DNA from: Acidimicrobiia bacterium
Lineage (GTDB): Bacteria; Actinomycetota; Acidimicrobiia; Spongiisociales; JAENVV01
Assembly (NCBI GenBank): GCA_024637275.1
Contig: JAGXFS010000010.1
Location: 1 to 45,759, forward strand
Direction of reading: 5' to 3'
Length of the DNA: 45,759 bases
This document shows, in pieces, positions 1 through 8,738 of this stretch. Within the stretch, counting starts at the first letter, position 1; each line of letters opens with the position of its first letter. The position numbers and the translations under genes are program-made. The notes below the pieces were generated by a model. The model made no database searches. It had not been told where the DNA came from and worked only from the letters and a program-made list of their open reading frames with translations.

Positions 1-582
1 CTCGGGAATAGCATCCTTGAGAATCCGCTCGATCCCCTGTTTCAAGGTCACGGACGCCATCCCACAGCCCTGACAACCACCCATGAGCTGCAGGTACGCC
101 GTTCGGTCATCGACCGAAACGAGCTTGGCCGCTCCGCCGTGTCCGGCGATGGCCGGATTCACCTGACGCTCTATTACTTGCTGCACCTTGTCGGCGAGGG
201 GGCCAACTAGATCTCCGGGAATGCTATCGGTGTTCATCAGCGGGGTTGCCGGTTGGTTCGGGTTGTCGATGGCCAGTGCAGGATTCGCCGGATCGGATCC
301 AAGCGAGAGTGTGGCACCATCGAGGTTTTCCGTGTCCTTTTTCGGGATCAGCACCGAGAGCTCGCCGTAGCTATACCGCTCGTCCGTGTCCTTCTGGTCA
401 GAGACCGGCATGAAGCTGAGTTCATACACGAATTGTGGGCCTTTGATCCCGGTGATCTCGATAAAGAGGGCGAGTTCGTGCTCGGACTCTTCGCCGTCGC
501 GTATTTCAATGATTTTGGCTACCGCGTCGTCACTGATTGAAAGCGGTTGGGTGCTCACGTGAATCTCCACTGTCCGTGTCAT
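1..582 (-). CDS. nfuA: NfuA/NifU-like Fe-S cluster carrier, 3' end outside window
   Basis: The open frame runs from an ATG at 582 to base 1 without a stop, giving 194 codons, so the C-terminus lies beyond the window. Residues 1-105 look like a degenerate A-type (HesB/IscA-like) domain without the usual cysteines. Residues 120-194 match the NifU C-terminal domain, with the motif GGCQGCGMAS carrying C170 and C173, which in this family bind a 4Fe-4S cluster between two subunits. The two-domain layout is that of NfuA, a cytoplasmic carrier that delivers clusters to apo-enzymes. It is transcribed divergently from the ATP-grasp gene with about 50 bp between the starts. The domain call is secure; the symbol is by family resemblance. 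SufE and a rhodanese lie 18-20 kb away and may serve the same process. Confidence 0.9.
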   Translation of the reverse strand, partial: MTRTVEIHVSTQPLSISDDAVAKIIEIRDGEESEHELALFIEITGIKGPQFVYELSFMPVSDQKDTDERYSYGELSVLIPKKDTENLDGATLSLGSDPANPALAIDNPNQPATPLMNTDSIPGDLVGPLADKVQQVIERQVNPAIAGHGGAAKLVSVDDRTAYLQLMGGCQGCGMASVTLKQGIERILKDAIPE

Positions 583-634
583 CGCATGTTAGTTGAGATT
601 TCGCCGTCGTCATCCCACGTACCATGATGGCCAC

Positions 635-1867
635 ATGGAGCGAGTCGCCATCATCCTTCCTTCGGAGACCTACCGTGCGAAAGCGTTCGTCGAGGCAGCG
701 CGAGATCTCGGTGTTCAGCTCACGGTGGTATCGGAAAAGCGACAACTACTCCTGAGCGAAGCGGACTTCTTGCTGGTCGATCTGACTAGCCCCATGCAGG
801 CGGCTGCTGAGATCGTCGAACGCCATTCGGCAACGCCATTCGCCGCCATCATTCCCGTTGACGACCAGGGAGTTCTGATTGCTGCCTACGCTGCGCACGA
901 TCTCGGTTTAGCCCATAATCATCCCGCTGCAGTAGCCACCACCCGGGAAAAGGCCATGCTGAGACGAGCCCTTCGGGACAAAGTTCCCCAGCCGCCTTTC
1001 GTCGTGGTCGAACGATCGGCCGACGCCGCCGAGGTCGCGGCAGGACTCAAAATGCCACTCGTTATCAAACCGCTCAGCCTGGCGGCGTCCCAGGGCGTCA
1101 TCCGGGTTGACACGCCCCAAGAGGCACCGGCGGCCGTCGCGCGCATTCGACGGATTCTGGCGTGCACCGACAGAAATCCCAACGAACCACTCCTCTTCGA
1201 GCGGTTCGTCCCGGGAGACGAAGTTGCGGTCGAAGGAGTTCTGGTCGGCGGGGCGCTGAAGATCCTGGCGGTGCTGGACAAACCTGATCCACTCGACGGT
1301 CCCTATTTCGAAGAGTCGATCTACGTGACGCCTTCGCGTCACCATCCCGAGGTACTCGCCGAGGTTGCCCGGGTAACGCAATTGGCCATCGATGCGATCG
1401 GGCTGACAGAAGGACCGGTGCACGCAGAGCTACGGATCGATGGCTCGTTCGTCCGACTCATCGAGTTGGCGGCACGGCCGATCGGGGGCATGTGCGGCGA
1501 AGCGCTGCAGTTCGGACTCCTCGGGACAAGTCTGGAGACCATGCTGCTGCGCGCCGCTCTCGGCATGCGGATCCCGGAGATCCGGCCGTATCACCCTGCG
1601 TCTGGCGTCATGATGCTCCCAACGCCGACCAGCGGAACTTTCCGGGGAGTGTCGGGCGGTCGCGACGCTCTCGCTGTTGACGGCATCACAAAACTGACGG
1701 TCAGCGTCCCGGTCGGCGATCAGGTCGAAGCGTGGCCGGAAGGCAACCGCTACCTCGGCTTCTTGTTCGCGACGGGCCAGACCCCCGCCGAAGTTGAAAA
1801 CGCTCTGCGAACTGCCTTTGTGCTCCTCACTATCGAGATAGACGAGCGCCCCACCGAATCCGCTTAG
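635..1867 (+). CDS. ATP-grasp domain enzyme of unknown substrate
   Basis: The protein has 410 aa. An in-frame TTG at 593 would add 14 arginine/histidine-rich residues; I chose the ATG at 635 because the protein then begins MERVAIILPSETYR, a typical start for a pre-ATP-grasp fold. The middle has the ATP-grasp features: a lysine in PLVIKPLSLAASQGV, the LLFERFVPGDEVAVEG strand pair, and the metal-binding end HAELRIDG...LIELAARPIGG. Such enzymes ligate a carboxylate to an amine or thiol through an acyl-phosphate. The architecture resembles the carnosine-synthase/BL00235-like and biotin-carboxylase-like branches, but nothing identifies the substrate. Its end overlaps the convergent channel-like gene by 38 bp. 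No pathway partner is adjacent, so the role stays open. Confidence 0.85.
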   Translation: MERVAIILPSETYRAKAFVEAARDLGVQLTVVSEKRQLLLSEADFLLVDLTSPMQAAAEIVERHSATPFAAIIPVDDQGVLIAAYAAHDLGLAHNHPAAVATTREKAMLRRALRDKVPQPPFVVVERSADAAEVAAGLKMPLVIKPLSLAASQGVIRVDTPQEAPAAVARIRRILACTDRNPNEPLLFERFVPGDEVAVEGVLVGGALKILAVLDKPDPLDGPYFEESIYVTPSRHHPEVLAEVARVTQLAIDAIGLTEGPVHAELRIDGSFVRLIELAARPIGGMCGEALQFGLLGTSLETMLLRAALGMRIPEIRPYHPASGVMMLPTPTSGTFRGVSGGRDALAVDGITKLTVSVPVGDQVEAWPEGNRYLGFLFATGQTPAEVENALRTAFVLLTIEIDERPTESA

Positions 1868-2927
1868 GAGGGGCGAGCTGAATACTCGACCGGTCCGAGA
1901 CCCAGGGAGCATATGGCGCCATGACCATCTCAGCAATCTCCAGCATCACCGCCTCGTAGTTGACCCGCCAGCCGGAGAAATCCATCCACGCCTGATCGCG
2001 ATCGTCGACAACCGGAAGTCCGTCCTCGGCAAGTTGATCCAGGGCGGCTTCGAACTCGGCACGGGTCAAGGCGATCGGATCGCCGTACTGAGGGTCGGGA
2101 TCATATGCAATCCCAAACACATCGGCGATACGCCTGAGCGTTATAAAGCCGGCCCGGATCACGATCCGTCCACCCGGGCTCGGTTCGCTAACCAGCGCAG
2201 TCTGTGCAAGCGCAGCTGCATCGAGCGCGGTGCCTGCGGCAGTTATCCACGACAAACCCACTTGCGGAGAACGCAGGAAGTTCAAGGCCGGGAATGTCGT
2301 GTGCGACTCCTGCACCTCAGCAAACCACTGCTCCCAGGCGGCCCACTCCTGATCCAGATGTTGAATCCAACCGATACGATGGAATCTCAGCAAGAACTCT
2401 GTTGCACTCGGTGGGGTTCCCGCCCGGACTTCCAGCAGGGTCACCATCGACTCGCGCCTGGCGAAGGACGAATAGAGAGACGGCAAGAACGTGATGAGCA
2501 GGGCGACAAGTCCCAGGCCGAGGGTGGCCTCCGAGAACGCCAAAACGTGTTCAACCGTTGAAGCAACCGGGGTGAATCCGAGCGTCAGAAGGCTTGAGCC
2601 TGAGACTTCGAACGCCCCGATCCATGAGTAATCACCAATAGCCATGAACATCGCCGTGTATCCGGCTCCCACGACAACGACCCACACCAGCGGCATGAGC
2701 ACCAACGTGATCGGGGCGAACAGAGCCATCACACCATCACGAGCTTCGAACGACCTTCGCTCATTGGCCAGAAGCCGGAAGAGCTTGCCGGACGCTCCGA
2801 AGATCATGCCAGTCAACCACGATTGCGCCGCCCGAGGCAGTACCACCGTTCGAATCGCTGATATCAACGTGGCAGCCACAACGACCAATCCAACGAAGAA
2901 GAGCAAAACCGATCCGAGCGTGGCCAC
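1830..2927 (-). CDS. Membrane protein with ion-channel-like pore region
   Basis: The 365-aa protein has a membrane segment at about residues 5-27, another at about 70-95, a short re-entrant-looking stretch containing SGSSLLTLGFTPV at about 107-122, and a further hydrophobic segment at about 130-150. A cytoplasmic-looking C-terminal half of about 210 residues follows. The order (outer helix, pore loop with TLGF, inner helix) recalls the two-helix potassium-channel fold, whose filter is TxGYG. Here TLGF is followed by TP, so the second glycine and the acid are missing and selectivity cannot be inferred. Related actinobacterial proteins are usually annotated only as membrane proteins. It is divergent from malQ (33 bp gap) and convergent with the ATP-grasp gene. 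Confidence 0.75.
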   Translation of the reverse strand: MATLGSVLLFFVGLVVVAATLISAIRTVVLPRAAQSWLTGMIFGASGKLFRLLANERRSFEARDGVMALFAPITLVLMPLVWVVVVGAGYTAMFMAIGDYSWIGAFEVSGSSLLTLGFTPVASTVEHVLAFSEATLGLGLVALLITFLPSLYSSFARRESMVTLLEVRAGTPPSATEFLLRFHRIGWIQHLDQEWAAWEQWFAEVQESHTTFPALNFLRSPQVGLSWITAAGTALDAAALAQTALVSEPSPGGRIVIRAGFITLRRIADVFGIAYDPDPQYGDPIALTRAEFEAALDQLAEDGLPVVDDRDQAWMDFSGWRVNYEAVMLEIAEMVMAPYAPWVSDRSSIQLAPPKRIRWGARLSR

Positions 2928-2960
2928 CCGGGGATCTTAGGCGGCTAACGTTGCACCCCG

Positions 2961-4442
2961 ATGCTGCACGAACGGTCAAGCGGAGTCCTCCTCCATCCGA
3001 CGTCTCTCCCGGGTCCCTACGGAGTAGGCGATCTCGGTCCAGCTGCCTACCGGTGGGTTGACACCCTCGTCGCGATGGGCTGCACCTATTGGCAGGTGCT
3101 TCCACTCGGCCCGACGGGCTATGGCGATTCGCCTTATCAATGTTTTTCGTCGTTCGCTGGGAACCCTCTCCTGATTAGCCCTGATCTCCTGATCCAAGCC
3201 GGGCTGCTGACCGCCCCCTTGGAAGCTCCAGACTTCCCAGCCGGATCCGTGGATTACGGCCCGACCATCGACTGGAAGATGGAACTGCTAGCCGGTGCCT
3301 TCGAGACGTTCGTCGATAACCCCGACCCGGAGTTGGCGGCGGAGTTCGAGTCTTTTCTTTCCGCGGAGAGTTCCTGGCTCGACGACTTCTCGATGTTCAT
3401 GGTGATCAAAGCCAGCCAGGGCGGCGGGGCCTTCACCGATTGGGCGGCACCTGTCCGAGATCGCCACCCAACGGCCATCGCCGAGGTGCGGCAGAATTCA
3501 GCCATCGACCTCAGGCGAGTCGCGTTCTGGCAGTTTCTGTTCTTCAAACAATGGACCGAATTGCACGCCTACGCCACTTCGCGGGGAATCGGTATCATCG
3601 GCGATTTACCGATCTTCGTCTCGGCCGATTCAGCCGACGTGTGGGCGAACCGCGAACTCTTCGAACTCGATGCGACCGGCCAAGCAACGTTGATAGCGGG
3701 AGTCCCCCCGGACTACTTTTCAGTGACCGGTCAACTGTGGGGCAACCCCCAATACCGGTGGGACGTGCACCACGAGCAGAATTTCAGTTGGTGGATGCAA
3801 CGTCTCACGGCCACGCTCCGCTTCGTCGATCTCGTCCGCATCGATCACTTTCGCGCGTTTGCCGACTACTGGGAGATCCCGGCTGGCAGTCCGACGGCTG
3901 AAACCGGACGCTGGGTCGATGGCCCCGGCGAAGCGTTCTTCAACACGGTCGCAGAACATCTACCCGAAATGCCGATCATTGCTGAGGATCTCGGTGAGAT
4001 CTCCCAGGCGGTTTTCGACTTGCGCGACCACTTCCAGCTGCCGGGGATGAAGATCCTCCAATTCGCCTTTGACGGCGATGTGGATAACCCGTTCCTACCT
4101 CACCACTTCCCGGAGAACTGTGTGGTCTACACCGGCACCCACGACAACGATACGACTGTCGGGTGGTGGATGGCATCCGACGAGGACACTCGACATCAGG
4201 CCCGGTTGTACTTGACCATCGACGGGTCCGACATCGCCTGGGATCTTATCCGGGCTGGCTGGTATTCCCGAGCGGCGCTCGCCATTGCCCCACTCCAAGA
4301 TTTGCTGCGGTTGGACACGACCGCCCGGATGAATGTACCGGGAGAACCGGCAGGGAACTGGAGTTGGAGGATGGCCGATGACGAGGTCCCGGACCACGTC
4401 AAAGAGTCCATGCGAGAGTTGAACTCTCAAGCCGGTCGCTGA
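2961..4442 (+). CDS. malQ: 4-alpha-glucanotransferase (amylomaltase)
   Basis: The 493-aa protein opens with the family signature ERSSGVLLHPTSLPGPYGVG and has the GH77 catalytic motifs in order: nucleophile Asp295 in VRIDHFRAF, acid/base Glu342 in IIAEDLGE and the stabilising Asp395 in GTHDND. The length is that of the plain amylomaltase without extra N-terminal domains. The enzyme transfers alpha-1,4-glucan segments between maltodextrins or glycogen chains in the cytoplasm and releases glucose. It is followed, on the opposite strand, by phosphofructokinase with a 10-bp gap, so glycogen/maltodextrin turnover and glycolysis are neighbours but not one transcript. The ATG at 2961 is the only sensible start. 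Confidence 0.96.
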   Translation: MLHERSSGVLLHPTSLPGPYGVGDLGPAAYRWVDTLVAMGCTYWQVLPLGPTGYGDSPYQCFSSFAGNPLLISPDLLIQAGLLTAPLEAPDFPAGSVDYGPTIDWKMELLAGAFETFVDNPDPELAAEFESFLSAESSWLDDFSMFMVIKASQGGGAFTDWAAPVRDRHPTAIAEVRQNSAIDLRRVAFWQFLFFKQWTELHAYATSRGIGIIGDLPIFVSADSADVWANRELFELDATGQATLIAGVPPDYFSVTGQLWGNPQYRWDVHHEQNFSWWMQRLTATLRFVDLVRIDHFRAFADYWEIPAGSPTAETGRWVDGPGEAFFNTVAEHLPEMPIIAEDLGEISQAVFDLRDHFQLPGMKILQFAFDGDVDNPFLPHHFPENCVVYTGTHDNDTTVGWWMASDEDTRHQARLYLTIDGSDIAWDLIRAGWYSRAALAIAPLQDLLRLDTTARMNVPGEPAGNWSWRMADDEVPDHVKESMRELNSQAGR

Positions 4443-4452
4443 CGACACAGAC

Positions 4453-5547
4453 TCAGAGCGACAGGACTCCCTGGATATCCTCCATGCGGCGCATGCGCCG
4501 TTTGGTTATCTCGGACGAGCCATCGAGCAGCGCAGTGGTTTCGGTCAGCACGGTCGGAATATCGAACAGTTCGACCATCGGATCCGACGTTGGCCGCCCA
4601 CCTCCAACTGTGGTCCGCCAGGCGGTCATGTGACCGGTAACGCCATTCATGAGCGCCTCGACCGCTACCAACCCGAGCCGACCCGCCAGCATCCGATCAT
4701 GGAACGATGGGGCCCCTCCTCGCACAATATGACCCAGAACAGCACCGCGGATGTCAATGTTGGCGTCACGCAGTCGCAGGTCGACCTCCGATACGAGACG
4801 GTCGGTCGGGATACTCACTCCCTCAGCCTTGATAATCAGCACGAGTCGTTTGGCTCGTTCGGTCGCAAGGTTGCGGTGAATGAGAGCTGCGATTGACTCG
4901 ATGATCTCTTCTTCGGGAGTCTGATGCTCCGGCAGAAGAACTGCGTCGGCAGCCGAGGCGACCGCCGCCGACATGGCAAGGTACCCGGACTGACGACCCA
5001 TCACTTCGACGATGAACGCCCTCTTGAGCGACTGGGCTGTGTCCGATATTCGATCGCAGGCCTCGACGATGGTGTTGAGGGCTGTGTCCACGCCAATGGC
5101 GTCCGAAGTGCAGCCGATATCGTTGTCGATCGATGCAGGGATCGCTACCACCGGGATCGGCGACTCAATCGCGAGTTGATGGGCTCCGGCTACCGATCCG
5201 TTGCCACCGATGACCACGAGACCCCGGACCCCAAGACTCTGGAGACGGTGCGAGGCTTGTTCCCGTCCCTCAGGCGACATGAACCGGGTGCTCCTGGCTG
5301 ACCCGAGCATCGTGCCACCCTTGTTGCCCTCTGACTGGAGGGCTCCGATCGGTGCCAATCCCCAACTCACGGCCCGGGTGAGCTGGCGAAAACGACCCTC
5401 TATAAGACCGTCGTAGCCGCGTTCAACCCCGAGGACTCGCACGTTGCGAGCCGACGCCACTTTCACGACCGCTCGAATGGCGGCATTCATTCCTGGTGCG
5501 TCCCCACCGGAAGTGAGGACCCCGATCGTATCCATGGGCAAAAGCAT
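4453..5547 (-). CDS. pfkA: 6-phosphofructokinase
   Basis: Catalyses phosphorylation of fructose 6-phosphate at C1, the committing step of glycolysis. The family start IGVLTSGGDAPGMNAAIRAV is clear, followed by GNKGG, IGGNGS, PASIDNDI, the substrate-binding EVMGRQSG and a C-terminal VLGHIVRGG. The length (364 aa) is slightly more than the 320 aa of E. coli PfkA. ATP-dependent enzymes usually show GGDGS where this has GGNGS (Asn116, counted from the 5547 start); the glycine at the position that favours ATP over pyrophosphate is kept, so I favour ATP as donor. Two ATGs are possible, 5547 and 5535; the second gives MDTIGVLTSGG and is just as likely. Its start lies 12 bp from the divergent lipoprotein gene. 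Confidence 0.93.
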   Translation of the reverse strand: MLLPMDTIGVLTSGGDAPGMNAAIRAVVKVASARNVRVLGVERGYDGLIEGRFRQLTRAVSWGLAPIGALQSEGNKGGTMLGSARSTRFMSPEGREQASHRLQSLGVRGLVVIGGNGSVAGAHQLAIESPIPVVAIPASIDNDIGCTSDAIGVDTALNTIVEACDRISDTAQSLKRAFIVEVMGRQSGYLAMSAAVASAADAVLLPEHQTPEEEIIESIAALIHRNLATERAKRLVLIIKAEGVSIPTDRLVSEVDLRLRDANIDIRGAVLGHIVRGGAPSFHDRMLAGRLGLVAVEALMNGVTGHMTAWRTTVGGGRPTSDPMVELFDIPTVLTETTALLDGSSEITKRRMRRMEDIQGVLSL

Positions 5548-5559
5548 AGACCGGTCGGT

Positions 5560-6795
5560 TTGAATGCTCAGTACAGTGTCACCGTGCGGTCGGTCTCTTT
5601 TCTCGTAGCTACAGCTGCATTGGCAGCGTGTAGCGCGGTGTCTGGTCCCGACACCACTGCGACTCCGCTGACCTCCACGACCACCGGTTCAGCGGCTGCC
5701 ATCGCCGACGCCGATCGGGCGTTTCTTGAATCATTGCCGGGCTATATCGTGACCTATGACACATCGCCAACGGTCTACTCGCCGGCCGGGGTGCCATTGT
5801 TGGAACTCGCCGGGGCGATTCCGGGAGCGCAGCCCACCTTTTCAGGTGAGGGTTCCCTCGTATGGACGGCCAGTGACGGAGTTAGTCAATTCATGCGAAT
5901 CCGGCGCGCCGATGGGACGATGCTGGACCTGCCACCCCCGATGATTCCGTTCTACTACTACTGGAGCCCGGACGGCGCATACCTGGCCCTCCTCGGGAAC
6001 GGGCCCGGTGGAGAGATTGAGATCGCCATCGTCGACCGACTCGGTGCGACCATTCTCAACGATGGTGGCACGACCTATTTTTTCGATTGGGCGCCGGACG
6101 GGACGGCCATTGCAGCTCATGTCTCGGGCGATACGTTGCGTATCCACCCGTTCGATTCAGATCAGATCGATGTTGCCGTGAGTCCGAATTTTGGTTCACC
6201 GCAGTGGTCGCCGGATGGGATTACCTGGTTGGCCAATGGGGCAGCCCTGTCGGCGTCCGTCGGGGCGAGCGCCCTCCAAACGACCCAAACGCTCTTCGTC
6301 GGAGACCCGACTGGCGATCCGACTGAGATCACCCAGGTCAATGGATACGCCAGTTTCGCGTCGGCCTCTGGTCGGGTGGCGGTACTCGATGGCCTGCCGG
6401 TTGGCTCCCTCCGGGTGATCGACGGGGATACGGTTACCGAAGTCAGCCAGAACATCGGTGCCTACCAATGGAGTCCAGATGGGTCGGCACTCGCCCTACT
6501 GCAGTTCTTTCCCCAAGAGGAGCTAGCCCGCTGGCTGGTTTGGACGGGCGATGACACGCTCGCCTTCGACCGTTTCGTCCCGACCCCCCAGTTCACGAGC
6601 ACCTACCTGCCCTTTTGGGACCAGTACATCCGGAGCCAAACAATCTGGTCGCCCGACAGTACCGCTTTCGTGTATTCGGCCGCCACCACGCGCGGATTTG
6701 AAATTCTCGTGCAGCCGATCGGAGCTGGTCGCCCGGCGATCGCTGTCGCGGCGGCTGGGTTCGCTTCCTGGGGGCCTGTTAGTTTCGAACCATGA
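5560..6795 (+). CDS. Secreted lipoprotein with beta-propeller-like (WD40/TolB-type) repeats
   Basis: The 411-aa ORF starts at TTG 5560; a GTG at 5584 would give a shorter signal peptide and is equally possible. The N-terminus has a signal sequence ending in the lipobox LAAC, then a Thr/Ser-rich linker, so the product should be anchored outside the membrane. The rest carries repeated blades with W(S/A)PDG cores (for example YYWSPDGAYLALL, FDWAPDGTAIAA, PQWSPDGITWL, YQWSPDGSALALL, IWSPDSTAFVY), typical of TolB/DPP-IV-like propellers. It overlaps the S9 peptidase start by 4 bp (ATGA), so the two are translated together. The propeller may present or recognise peptides, but that is inference. No enzyme motif is visible. 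Confidence 0.85.
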   Translation: MNAQYSVTVRSVSFLVATAALAACSAVSGPDTTATPLTSTTTGSAAAIADADRAFLESLPGYIVTYDTSPTVYSPAGVPLLELAGAIPGAQPTFSGEGSLVWTASDGVSQFMRIRRADGTMLDLPPPMIPFYYYWSPDGAYLALLGNGPGGEIEIAIVDRLGATILNDGGTTYFFDWAPDGTAIAAHVSGDTLRIHPFDSDQIDVAVSPNFGSPQWSPDGITWLANGAALSASVGASALQTTQTLFVGDPTGDPTEITQVNGYASFASASGRVAVLDGLPVGSLRVIDGDTVTEVSQNIGAYQWSPDGSALALLQFFPQEELARWLVWTGDDTLAFDRFVPTPQFTSTYLPFWDQYIRSQTIWSPDSTAFVYSAATTRGFEILVQPIGAGRPAIAVAAAGFASWGPVSFEP

Positions 6796-8738
6796 GCAAC
6801 CCGATCACACCAGAGGACCTGTGGGCCATCGCACGGGTCGGTTCTCCCTCGACCGCCGACAATGGACGCGGCATCTTTCCGGTCACGACCTTTGACATCG
6901 CCACTGACGAGAGCCTTACCCGGCTCTACTCAATCCCGGAGGCTCGCCCCCTCACAAGCGGAGTATCCGCCACGAACGCCGTGATAAGTCACTCCGGAGA
7001 CACTGTCGCCTTTCTGAGGAAGGTCAACGACGTCAGCCAGGTCCACGTCATGTCGATGGACGGCGGCGAGTCCGAATCGCTCACCGCCTTTCCGCTCGGA
7101 GCCCAAGGCATGAAATGGCTGCCGGACGGATCCGGAATGATCGTCGCCGCTGCCGTGTTCGGGGAGGATCCGGACCGCACCGAGGCGGTTATCGAGGAAC
7201 GATCCGAAACGAAAGTGACCGCCAGAGCTACCGAGTATCCCTTTTACCGCTTCTGGGATACCTGGCTTACGGATGGCTACGTAACCCACCTGTTCCGGGT
7301 CGATCTGGACGGCTCGACAATCGACCTGACCCCGGACCTCAAAGCCTTCGTAAGTCTTGCCTCGGCGGTCCCGGTGACGGCCGACTTTGATGTGTCGCCT
7401 GACGGCGAACGAATCGTCCTAAGCGCGGCGTCGATCGACTACGGCTCAATGATTCGACCGCGTTATGAACTCTGGTCAATGCCTACGGATGCCGGCACCG
7501 AACCCGTACGACTCACTCCCGACAACCCCGGGGACGACATCCAGCCGGTGTTTCTGGCGGACGGTCGGATCGTATTCGGCGCATCAACCGAAATGGACTA
7601 CTACGGAACGCCGGTCCATCTAACCGTGCTCGACGCCGGGGACCAGACGCCCTTGGCCGGCGATTGGGACCTCTCACCGTCGTCGTGGATCCCGACACCC
7701 GACGGAGAGTCAGTGCTGGCGATCGCCGAGGCGTCGGCGAGGACCCGTGCCTACGTTGTTCCATTGGACGGATCCGAGCCTCAGTTGGTCGAGAGCGATG
7801 GGTCTGTCTCGAGTCCTTCGGGCACGAGCGACTATGTCTACCTGCTCCAACAGTCGCTATCCCGGCCCCCGGAGATTGTCAGAACCGGCTGGAGCGGAGG
7901 CAACTTTGAGCACGTCACTGACTTCAATGGCACTTTGCTCGATCGCTTGAATCTGGGCCAGGTTGAGAATTCGACGGTGATGGGAGCGGACGACGACGAA
8001 GTCCAGATGTTCATCATCTACCCCCCTAACTTCGATGAAGACCTGACCTACCCGCTCGTCCATATGATTCACGGCGGCCCCCACGGAACCTTCGGCGACG
8101 TGTGGTCTCCGCGGTGGAACGCTCATGCGTTCGCAGCTCCGGGTTATGTCGTAGCGATGGTGAACTTTCACGGTTCGTCGTCTTTTGGTCACGCCTTCAC
8201 CGGCTCAATCAGTGGCGCCTGGGGGGATCGCCCGGCCACGGATATTCTGGCTGCCACCGACGCCCTCCTCGACCGGGGGTTCATCGACCCCGACCGGATG
8301 GCTATCACCGGCGGTTCCTACGGCGGCTATCTCACCACCTGGCTGGCCACCCAGACCAATCGATTCACCTGCGCCATCGCTCATGCCGCCGTCACCAACC
8401 TGGCGGCGATGTACGCAACCGACTGGAGCACCGGCTTGGGAAGGGCAGCTGGTGCCGAACCGTGGGAAGACCCGATCCGCAACGCCCGCTGGAGCCCGTC
8501 GGCGCACTATGCCGGCTACGAGACTCCAACCCTCGTGATCCACGGGGAGCAGGACTACCGGGTCCCCATCGGCCAGGGACTTGAGCTGTACGGCATATTA
8601 ACAGCCAAAGGTGTCGACGCCCGCCTGATCTACTTCCCGGACGAGAACCACTGGATCCTCAAGCCAAACAACTCGATCTACTGGTACTCAGAAGTGCATG
8701 CGTGGTTAGATCGATACCTGAGACCAGACAATGCTTGA
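6792..8738 (+). CDS. S9-family prolyl oligopeptidase / acylaminoacyl-peptidase
   Basis: The 648-aa protein combines an N-terminal beta-propeller (roughly residues 1-370) with a C-terminal alpha/beta-hydrolase domain. The catalytic triad can be placed: Ser509 in GGSYGGY, Asp588 in HGEQDYRVP and His620 in DENHWIL. The oxyanion region reads HGGPHGTFGD. This is the S9C type (acylaminoacyl-peptidase or dipeptidyl-peptidase-like), which trims short peptides. No signal peptide is seen, so it is probably cytoplasmic. It overlaps the upstream lipoprotein gene by 4 bp and the downstream thiamine pyrophosphokinase gene by 8 bp, indicating one transcript. The substrate cannot be read from the sequence. 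Confidence 0.93.
   Translation: MSNPITPEDLWAIARVGSPSTADNGRGIFPVTTFDIATDESLTRLYSIPEARPLTSGVSATNAVISHSGDTVAFLRKVNDVSQVHVMSMDGGESESLTAFPLGAQGMKWLPDGSGMIVAAAVFGEDPDRTEAVIEERSETKVTARATEYPFYRFWDTWLTDGYVTHLFRVDLDGSTIDLTPDLKAFVSLASAVPVTADFDVSPDGERIVLSAASIDYGSMIRPRYELWSMPTDAGTEPVRLTPDNPGDDIQPVFLADGRIVFGASTEMDYYGTPVHLTVLDAGDQTPLAGDWDLSPSSWIPTPDGESVLAIAEASARTRAYVVPLDGSEPQLVESDGSVSSPSGTSDYVYLLQQSLSRPPEIVRTGWSGGNFEHVTDFNGTLLDRLNLGQVENSTVMGADDDEVQMFIIYPPNFDEDLTYPLVHMIHGGPHGTFGDVWSPRWNAHAFAAPGYVVAMVNFHGSSSFGHAFTGSISGAWGDRPATDILAATDALLDRGFIDPDRMAITGGSYGGYLTTWLATQTNRFTCAIAHAAVTNLAAMYATDWSTGLGRAAGAEPWEDPIRNARWSPSAHYAGYETPTLVIHGEQDYRVPIGQGLELYGILTAKGVDARLIYFPDENHWILKPNNSIYWYSEVHAWLDRYLRPDNA

Noticed and set aside
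908-1423. Minus-strand frame of 171 codons in the ATP-grasp gene
   Set aside because: Shadow of the plus-strand gene without any recognisable domain.
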